Assembly: GCA_022494885.1 (NCBI GenBank)
Contig: JAGVSM010002435.1
Span: 164,930-228,929, forward strand
From: Micrasema longulum
Lineage: Eukaryota; Arthropoda; Insecta; Trichoptera; Brachycentridae
Length of the DNA stretch: 64,000 nucleotides
Direction of reading: 5' to 3'
The notes below the pieces were generated by a model that saw nothing but the letters and a program-made list of their open reading frames with translations, was not told the origin of the DNA and did no database searches. Shown here piece after piece: positions 56,583-64,000 of the stretch (positions are counted from its first letter, which is position 1; the number at the start of each line of letters is the position of its first letter). Position numbers and translations under genes: made by a program.

Positions 56583-57039
56583 AAATATGTTTTGTATTAC
56601 GAGTATTAATCGAATGAATAAAAAAGTAATAAATAAACCAGGTTTATAAAATCAAATTAATATATATTATCTCAAAGCTGAATATAAACAAGGCACGCAA
56701 TATTTATCATGGCCGTAATATAAATAATTTAACGTTTGATGGATGTGATATTAATGGGAAACTCAAGTTTGATAAACTTAACAACATTTTCTCTCAAACG
56801 AGCAGTGAAGTATGAACGAAGCCAAAATAAAATTATCCGTTGTTTTGCTTCATCCGAATATTATTTAAGTAAATTAAAATGTAGACCACAATAAAATTAC
56901 TACAATTTATGAATTAATATTTTTTTTTTGTTGCTGCGCATGCGAATGAATGTATTATGGTTCGTTCTTGGTGTCATTTAAGGTTTTGCCGCGACCAATA
57001 TTTGTGTACTTTCGAGGGCCTCATGTGTTAAAACTATAA

Positions 57040-57200
57040 AGACTACAGAATATCTAAAAACAATGTCTGAATAGCCCGTTTGTCGACTACCGGAAATGGT
57101 TTGTCGCGAGCGGAGGGGAGTTTGCGAGGTGACGTCACAGCGCTGCACGTGAGGGTCTAAATTTGGGTTTGTGTGGGCATGGCGCGCGCTCGACAAATTC
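57040..57200. promoter_or_regulatory. GC-rich patch with CRE and E-box
   Basis: Perfect TGACGTCA at 57130-57137 and CACGTG at 57146-57151, in a CG-rich stretch (gcgagcggaggggagt, ggcgcgcgctcgac). This could be an internal promoter or enhancer 1.5 kb upstream of the first exon seen. Alternatively the CRE derives from the MITE family that carries the same octamer, although the flanks do not match it. Confidence 0.35.
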
Positions 57201-57854
57201 TTCGTAGGTTCGCTATATGAACTAATGATTTTAATTAATAAATGTTATGTACAGCGTAATTTTATTTCTTTCATTTCAAGTTTATTTCTGAATAATAGAA
57301 CAAAATAATCTCTCAATAACAAGAGTAACGTACGCAATTTCGCATTCACGAAATGAAATATCAAGAATACTCCCTGCATATATTTTTGTATTTGAATACA
57401 TTTACAGAAATAATATCAAAACAGCAAAAATAAAAAAAGGGATATTCCTCATAAATAATCAATGAAATATTTTAGGATTAAAACAGAATCGAGGAAAAAT
57501 GATGAGGGTATTTGTCATCCGCGTCTTTCTGAATTTCCGTGGACTTTCCGTGGGTTTTTCCAAGACGGAAATATCAGGCTGAGATGAAAACGGAAAACTA
57601 AATCGTTTTATGGTCTATATTATATAAAAACGTTTTTCTTCGATATATTTTACATTGGACGAAATCGAAATATATTTAATTGAATATTATTGCCCACATA
57701 AATACTATTATAATACATAAATTATGTATTGAAGTGTTTTTAATATGTCTAATATCAAAAACATTTTTCACTTTGTGGTACACCATTTTAAGAATTTTAT
57801 ATTAATAAATTTGTATAAACAAGATTTTACTTTTAAAAAATTTAAAAGTCCATT

Positions 57855-57900
57855 CTCTCTACCTACCCTACGGGTAAATTGCGTAATGGTAGTAATTTAC
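57855..57900 (+). mobile_element. RTE-like LINE, terminal fragment
   Basis: tctctctacctaccctacgg gtaaattgcgtaatgg parallels the last bases of the copy at 44320-44763 (tctgcctacccctacgggga). Only about 45 bp. Confidence 0.5.
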
Positions 57901-58794
57901 AGTAAGGCTGAAAGAGGACATGCGGAGGCTAACAATTTTGATAAATTCAAATATTGTTTTTCTGTCACTCTCTTGCAAATTCCTTCTCAATACTGAGCGA
58001 AAAATACAATTGCACGTCGGACTGATTATGCCTAACTAAAAGCTACAAAATCGGCGTTTCGTCGTCTCGTTTTCCGCACTCCAAAACTGAATCGATTTGG
58101 TTTTTTTTTTCAGAAAGAGTATCAACATGAAACATATTGTGTCGGTACGTTTAACGTTTTTCAAAAATAGTTATTATATTTGTATGCCGTACGTCCGAAG
58201 ACGGCAGATAAAACTGAGCACTTTTAAAGGTTTTTCGATGGTCCTAGTTCCCCTAGTAAATAATTTATTCTAAAAAAACAAATTGGTAGACAATAACTGT
58301 AATGTGTATAAAAAATCACTGTTCTAGTGCCATAACCCAGAGAAAACATTCAGGAATACGTTCGTGTGAAGTAAAGTCATACCGCGTTTGCTCTTAAAGC
58401 TGTAGTCTAATAAAAAGCAAGGGAATTATACGATTCAGCCATTTTGAATCGCCGTTGTATTCAAAATCGTGCCGTCAAAAAATTAAGTTAATTAACATTA
58501 GACGAATACAAATATTTAATATAAGGTACGATTGATTAGAAATATGCTTAAAAGTTTTTTAAAAATTTAAATATAATTAATTTTCGACTGACAGATTACG
58601 CCTTTTGAAATTTAGACTAAACTGAAATACATTGGTTATCACATAAAAACAAAATATATATATATATATATATATATATTTTTTTTAATCCTCTTAAATT
58701 TATAGTAACCTTAGGTTACTTTAAGTTTATATTTCAGATGTTATGAACTACCTTAATAAGTCATAAATAAATATTAGTAAGTGGTTTACACAAA

Positions 58795-58870
58795 TTCATC
58801 GTGACGTAATGGTCAGCCGGTTTGCCTACCGTGCAAGACGTCTCGGGTTTGATTCCCGACATGGTTAATA
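58795..58870 (+). mobile_element. SINE family C, head
   Basis: catcgtgacgtaatggtcag, ttgcctaccgtgcaagac, B-box-like gggtttgattcccgac. Same head as at 42841. The tail is not recognisable. Confidence 0.65.
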
Positions 58871-58917
58871 TGAAAAATTGATTTACAGGGGTGTTATTAT
58901 ATTATATAGTTTAAGCA

Positions 58918-59606
58918 TAGACTATTTCCTAGTAACGAATTGTACATAGAGAGCGGACTCCTTAATTTTAAAAAGTTATATTTATTACAATGCTTAAAAT
59001 ATGTACACAAAAATAGGGAATTGTTTGGCAATAATTTAAATAGGACTAGTAGCAGATCAGAAAGTGTACTGTCGGTTCCAGGATGCAGAACTAAGTTCGC
59101 ACAGAGACACTCTTTCCATGTTGGTCCAAGATCTTTTAATCTCCTACCCAAGGAAATACAAAATATAGAATCCCTTCAAAAGTTTAAAGCGGCTTTGAGG
59201 ACTTGGATCAGCATGGAAAATACAGATATACACCTATTGTGAAAGAGTCGTACAACAGCATATTCTAAACTTTGATGTCTTAATTACATTGTTTATGTCA
59301 TTTTTCCTGTTATTTCTGTATGATTTTTAATGGCATTGTCATATTTGTGTTTGTATACCAAAAAATTCACCAAAAACAATAAAAAAGGAATGGCCCACGC
59401 TCAGACGTTTAAGTCTTTGTGGGCATTTTTTCTAAATTTAAGGCTATGTTTATTTTTAGAATATGTATTTTTTCTCTTTTTCTCTTCTAATGTTTAATAT
59501 GTAATTTAATATGTAATTTAATATGTTTAATATGTAAAATATGTAATTTAATACATGCATAATATGTAACAGTATGAAAAAATAAACAAAAAAAAAAAAA
59601 AAAAAA
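58918..59606 (+). pseudogene. Non-LTR retrotransposon, C-terminus and 3' UTR
   Basis: Frame 58940-59242 reads KKLYLLQCLKYVHKNRELFG, then RRHSFHVG-like FAQRHSFHVGPRSFNLLPKE and LQKFKAALRTWISMENTD. The order F..G.R.(F/W)N.LP.EI....SL..FK..L is the usual end of LINE reverse-transcriptase proteins. A 350-bp 3' UTR ends in poly(A) at about 59586-59606, shared with 44066-44142. Confidence 0.78.
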
Positions 59607-61796
59607 ATATGAAGGTGTCATAGTCTATTAGCTATTTTAAGTCGATTATACGTCAAAGTTTATGTTGACATGCAAGTTGTAAAATATATAACCTTATATA
59701 TAGATATATAACCTTTCTTAATTTCGGATACCCGAAATCAGTCGCCGCCTGGAAAACGATGAAAAAAGTAACTAAAAAATATTTAATGAAGTAATAGATA
59801 ATGCCAAATCGTAAATCATTTGTTTCATATTTTAAATTCTACATCACGAAAACAAAATTTTATCCGAAATACGGGCACTTTTCTCTAACAATACGTAGAA
59901 ACGAAGTGTGATTAAGATATTTTTTTTCAAAACTCAAGCATAAAAAATAAAATATACGAAGTGGAATGAATCCACCAAAGTAGTATGATAAGACGGAGAG
60001 AAGTAAAAATAAAGGAGCTGAGAAATCGTTACTAAATGTGGAGATAGTACTAAAACCACAACTGCTAATTGCCGCAATGCTGTCGCAGATAACGTCCATT
60101 TGCGCTTACATATTTACCATGCATCTCTACTAAATCTTAAAAACACCCGAGGGTTTTTATTTTGTTCGCTAACTTGTAACGGACATTTTTACTTCTATTT
60201 CTAAACACTATTAACGTTAGGTAATTTGTAATTACAAAATAGTGTTAAAATAAAAGTAACACGATCAATGTTAAACATTCGGGGGTTTCTTCCTACACAC
60301 AGTAATATTGTGTAATGTAGCTTGTGATTTGGCAATTTTTCTTCGAAAAAAGCGATCGTTTAAATGTTTCGTTATTAACCAATAATAAAGTATGTTTTTC
60401 ATTTATTGTGTTTGTAGTAAATTGCAAACTGCCAACACATACTTTTTTTAGGAATATACAATACAGGTTTAATTTATTATATTAATGAAAATTCAATAAT
60501 AAATAATAATCCATAACATACCAAAGGTTCATAGCATTACGCAACGGTTCATAACATTATAACACCGCGTATCTCAATTAACGTTCTAGTTAATGATTTT
60601 TTTTAAATCACAATTTCGGGGTTAAATTATAATTTACAAAAAAACAATATGTTCATCTAAATCATGCAATGGCGCACGGGTGATTTTTATTACATATTTT
60701 TTAAGATAGGCGATATTTTAATTTTAATTACGATACCTCTTGAAAATTAGTCAATATAGAGGCATTTGGTGCTGTATACATATATATTGTAATGAATTGA
60801 ATTTATCGGGTAGGTACTGTGCGTTAATTAGCCAGTTATTTGTGTCGCATAGTTGTAATGTTTCCGCACCTGTCAAAGGAATCCGAATAGGCAACACAAC
60901 GTGCCGGCTTGCTGTTTTTTTTAACGCGGTTGTAAAAAATACAAAAATGTGATCACGAACTTGTGCAAAGCGTAATCGATCATTTGCTCCAGGATTAGAA
61001 TTGTCTAATGTGAGGTAATAATATTTTCAGCGCTTAGTCGTTAGTCTTCGGCAGACTACCTCATTTCCCTCCTTATTTTATCAATTGCCACAATTCTGTA
61101 TAATTATTTATCGGAGAGCACCCATATAATATATACTTATAAAATAAAATCATCGTGTATTAGACAGGAACGAAATTTCTCGGGAGAAAATGCCGACGAT
61201 TTGAGGTTAAACTTCGCGCGTCGACAATTGCCCGCATGTCCCACGAATCGCCTCACTGCAAGAAGATGATGGGAAACAATGCCTGAAGCGACTATCTAAG
61301 AATTCAGACGAGGATTGTCAGCTCCAAATCCACTTAGGATGCAGGATGATCTGTCATTATTTTAATAATATGCAGTATTTTTCGATAAATAAAACAAAAG
61401 TCTATGTTGGCATTTTTTATACGGTAGTATATTTTTATGATAATGAAAAGATTGTGGTGTGCAAATCTAATATGTTTTGATGTAAATTCCTCTTTAGTTT
61501 AAAGATCGTTTATTATTTTATTTTAATGCTCTGATTATAAATTTTTCTACAAAATGGTCTTCATTTTATCAAGTCAGTTATTGAGTTGATATTGGATTTT
61601 GGAAATCTGAAACCTTAGTTTATATGTACTTATTTATTTATTTATTCATATAAAGACACATATTACAAAAAAAACGTATCCCCACTTTTATGACTGTGTT
61701 GAATTGGGATACAACAAAATACAAATATTGTATTTAAGGTAGTGTAATTGTAGATTTGAGATTATGCCTTGGAAACTGTTATGCTAAATTATAAAC

Positions 61797-61925
61797 CGGG
61801 TTTGAATCGCGTTGTGGTCACGGATCAAAGGTCCGAGGTTCGAATTCCACTCTACCCTAACTTGATTCCCATGTTCTAATAGCGAGTTACAACCGTATTT
61901 ACAAAAAAACGTTATTTTATTTCTT
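61797..61925 (+). mobile_element. SINE family B, copy 8
   Basis: gcgttgtggtcacggatcaa, aggtccgaggttcgaattcc, actctaccctaacttgattc. A deletion removed the A-box side; the B-box is good. Confidence 0.7.
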
Positions 61926-62879
61926 TATTCTAATTGCCATGCATTTAATTTATAATTGATCATTTTAGATATTTTCTCATGTTTTTTAAATTAGAAAGTT
62001 ACATAAGTCATTCTATTTATTTTTCTGCCTGATTCTAGGCAACTTCTCCTCATTATGTGGGGTCTTTTTTGCTTTTGATTCAGCTAGACGGTGAACACAA
62101 GAGCAAATATCAGCTATAGTCTTCTTATTTATTTTATTCTTACTTTATCTAACCTCCCAGCCACACCAAATTTGTATTATATTTATTTCATATTCTCCCT
62201 TATAATCTTATCTTACTGAGATTAGATGACTATTTCAGATAGTAAAGAGAGAGGAAAAGAGGAGAGATTAAGGAAGAGAAAGGTGATGTTTCAGGCGTGA
62301 TTTAAACACAGCTTCTGTAAAAACATACTTGATGGTCAATGGAAGATGATTCTACAGCCGATTGATACTATATGAGTTAAGGGAAAGAGGAATTGTGAAT
62401 GGGAATCAAAAGGGTGTTTTAAGAATATAAGAACGAAGGGGTTTAACCAGGAACTGATAAACGATAAATTTTTCACGGAGTTATATAGGAGCGTTCGGAC
62501 TATGAAATACAGTGAACAGAAATAAGAGGATGTCTCTCCGCTGTCTAGTATTAATGTAATTAACGATCAATATAATGCTGCTGCTGGTGTTCCTATTGCA
62601 GAGACCTATGTATTGAGATGCGAATCAGGACCTTTGGTGCATTGCTAAAGACGCTTGCCTCAAAAGAATCAATAATTTTATAGGAAAGTGATTTTTTGCA
62701 GTGATGTATTCGTAATTCAACCTGTTAGATTTTGTGGTGCAAAAAAAAACAATGCCAGTTCCAAAATAATCATTCAATTTTCAGTTCTTTACGGTGATAA
62801 ATGAATAGAAATGGGTTCATTTATGTCATGTTTGTATTCAATTAACATTTAAATGAAAAATTGCAATAGGAATAAAGTT

Positions 62880-63290
62880 GGGATAAGGCGGGGATCGACC
62901 CCCGACGTTGGCGATCACTACAGCGAAAGCATATGCTTATTGATGTACTCGCCGTAGTGATTCCTGGGAAAAGATGACCAGAGTGGTTTCCCGTTGCCTT
63001 CTCTGGTGGATTTCCTGTCGGGGTTACCTTCCCTTAACTGAATGGTTTAGGTTTTTAGGCGCCAAAAACTCGCTTTTCGTCTTCTCGTTATCTGCTGTGA
63101 ACACACCGTTATGAGTGTGATCCCATTGCCCAGGGTTCGCGACTTGGACGCTAACGAGTTGGACTAGTCAGTAGTGTTGCCGGTGGAATGCAACCAGGCG
63201 TTCGCAGCATTTTATAGAATCACATCTTCCAGCAAGATGTGACTCACTGCGACCCTACTGACAGTTCGAGCCCCCGGGGATCGACTATCA
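62880..63290. repeat. tRNA-like repeat with cccgttgccttctctgg block
   Basis: ggcggggatcgacccccgac near 62887 resembles a T-arm complement. It is followed by ccagagtggtttcccgttgc and cttctctggtgga, and returns to agcccccggggatcgac at about 63269-63286. GC-richer than its flanks. Probably a further SINE-like family seen once here. Confidence 0.45.
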
Positions 63291-63545
63291 AGACTCTATT
63301 TCTTCCTCTAGTCCGTGACCTTGACGTTTTCGTATTTTAAATTCGAAACAAATAAAATGTATCGGTTTATGAGAATCGCATCGATTATCTTTTCAACTGA
63401 TGGGGGGACATGTATTCAATCTGAAGTTCAATGGAAGCTTTGAAATTTTAACGATGTTTATTTGTAAAATAAAGTTTTGTTTTAGATTAGAAATTAAATC
63501 GCCGCACTGCGCTTAGAAGGAAGAAATTTCACGAATAACTTAAAA

Positions 63546-64000
63546 CGATATATATATATATATTGTGGATAACTTATATAGCGCCATTTTCGTAAATACC
63601 AGAAGGTGCCGCTTGATGATTCTGGTATTACGTGAAATTGACATTTAATTGAGCTTTAATTTGCGTTGTCATTTATTATTTTGTTGCTTTATGCGTGCTG
63701 CAGTTTATTCAAATGATTTATAGAACCGGTGGTTTCGTTTCGAAACATCACTTCACTTTCCTCTCTTTACCTCTATTCCATGCAAATTTACCGACCACCG
63801 TACGCGCTCTATACCAAATTTAGTGCGCTGTTTGCGTAGGGTATAATAACTTTTCCTTTCGCCGTAGACGTAGCTGATCTAAGCGTGAGACGCCTATCAG
63901 CTAGTTTATCTGGAATGCATAGTTCCCTTAGATATTCCGGAGCAGAGTTGTGCAGTGACTTATACATAAGCCAACAGAGTTTGTATTCGACCCTCTATAA
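63546..64000 (-). pseudogene. CR1/L2-like LINE, 3' part running out of window
   Basis: Minus strand from 64000: RVEYKLCWLMYKSLHNSAPE, YLRELCIPDKLADRRLTLRS, KGKVIIPYANSALNLV and stop near 63810. The 3' end has gaaaatggcgctatataagt followed by (AT)n (63546-63563). Same clade as 39146-39745, different copy. The frame is shorter than usual at the end (no WN.LP block), so it is damaged. Confidence 0.82.

Larger units (their letters stand above)
55592..64000. other. Upstream intron of liprin-alpha, open at window end
   Basis: No sequence for the ANFEQLM..DERDKL..SLRE-type N-terminus was found. Contents: LINE copy 55985-56340, SINE 56408-56582, GC-rich patch 57040-57200, LINE tail 57855-57900, SINE 58795-58870, LINE 58918-59606, SINE 61797-61925, tRNA-like repeat 62880-63290, LINE 63546-64000. 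59620-61780 and 62000-62870 show nothing recognised. Confidence 0.7.

Noticed and set aside
58640..58690. (TA)n tract as a functional origin or matrix site
   Set aside because: Simple microsatellite; similar tracts occur at 8834 and 63546 without other signals.
1..64000. CRISPR array, operon or prokaryotic features
   Set aside because: No spaced direct-repeat array, spliced host gene throughout, clearly eukaryotic.

Overview
This is a 64 kb stretch of AT-rich nuclear DNA from an animal, almost certainly an insect. The species cannot be fixed from the sequence. The insect call rests on the protein: the exons read as liprin-alpha with insect-type stretches such as [10 protein letters not shown] and [18 protein letters not shown]. 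The introns are 0.08-12 kb and are filled with mariner, non-LTR, Penelope-like, foldback and tRNA-derived SINE debris.

The window holds one host gene, on the minus strand: liprin-alpha (PPFIA / Syd-2 family), an active-zone scaffold. I could place 22 coding exons between 55591 and 160. All have AC/CT flanks on the plus strand (GT..AG on the coding strand). Their phases chain without conflict over 3456 nt (1151 residues plus stop). Several exons do not appear as simple long ORFs and were found by reading splice phase (3535-3649, 10719-10763, 11582-11706, 15545-15646). The roughly 85 N-terminal residues are not found and presumably lie beyond 64000. The coiled-coil half is spread over 55591-19481, a low-complexity linker over 19323-8369, and the three SAM domains over 5041-160.

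Layout, low to high coordinate. 1-5041: last exons with SAM1-3, a mariner relic and SINEs. 5042-22376: linker exons in repeat-rich introns, with a foldback family at 6.5-7.8 kb. 22257-35595: coiled-coil exons, a large palindrome at 26 kb and a Penelope-like C-terminus at 34.9 kb. 35596-48034: the largest intron, with LINE 3' ends, SINEs, MITEs, a foldback at 43.3 kb and a hammerhead-ribozyme-like motif near 46.85 kb. 48035-48199: one exon. 48200-55489: an intron with a 1.3 kb Transib-like element. 55592-64000: the upstream intron, with LINE fragments and a GC-rich patch carrying a CRE and an E-box.

The most interesting items are the intact hammerhead-like fold at 46844-46887 with degenerate relatives in the window; the element at 51176-52508, whose ends match the RAG heptamer and whose flanks are CGTCG; a possible short liprin isoform ending at 10499; an 87-bp intron that is open and in frame; and a MITE family that scatters TGACGTCA-type sites. 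No CRISPR array, bacterial gene, rRNA gene or convincing functional tRNA gene was seen.
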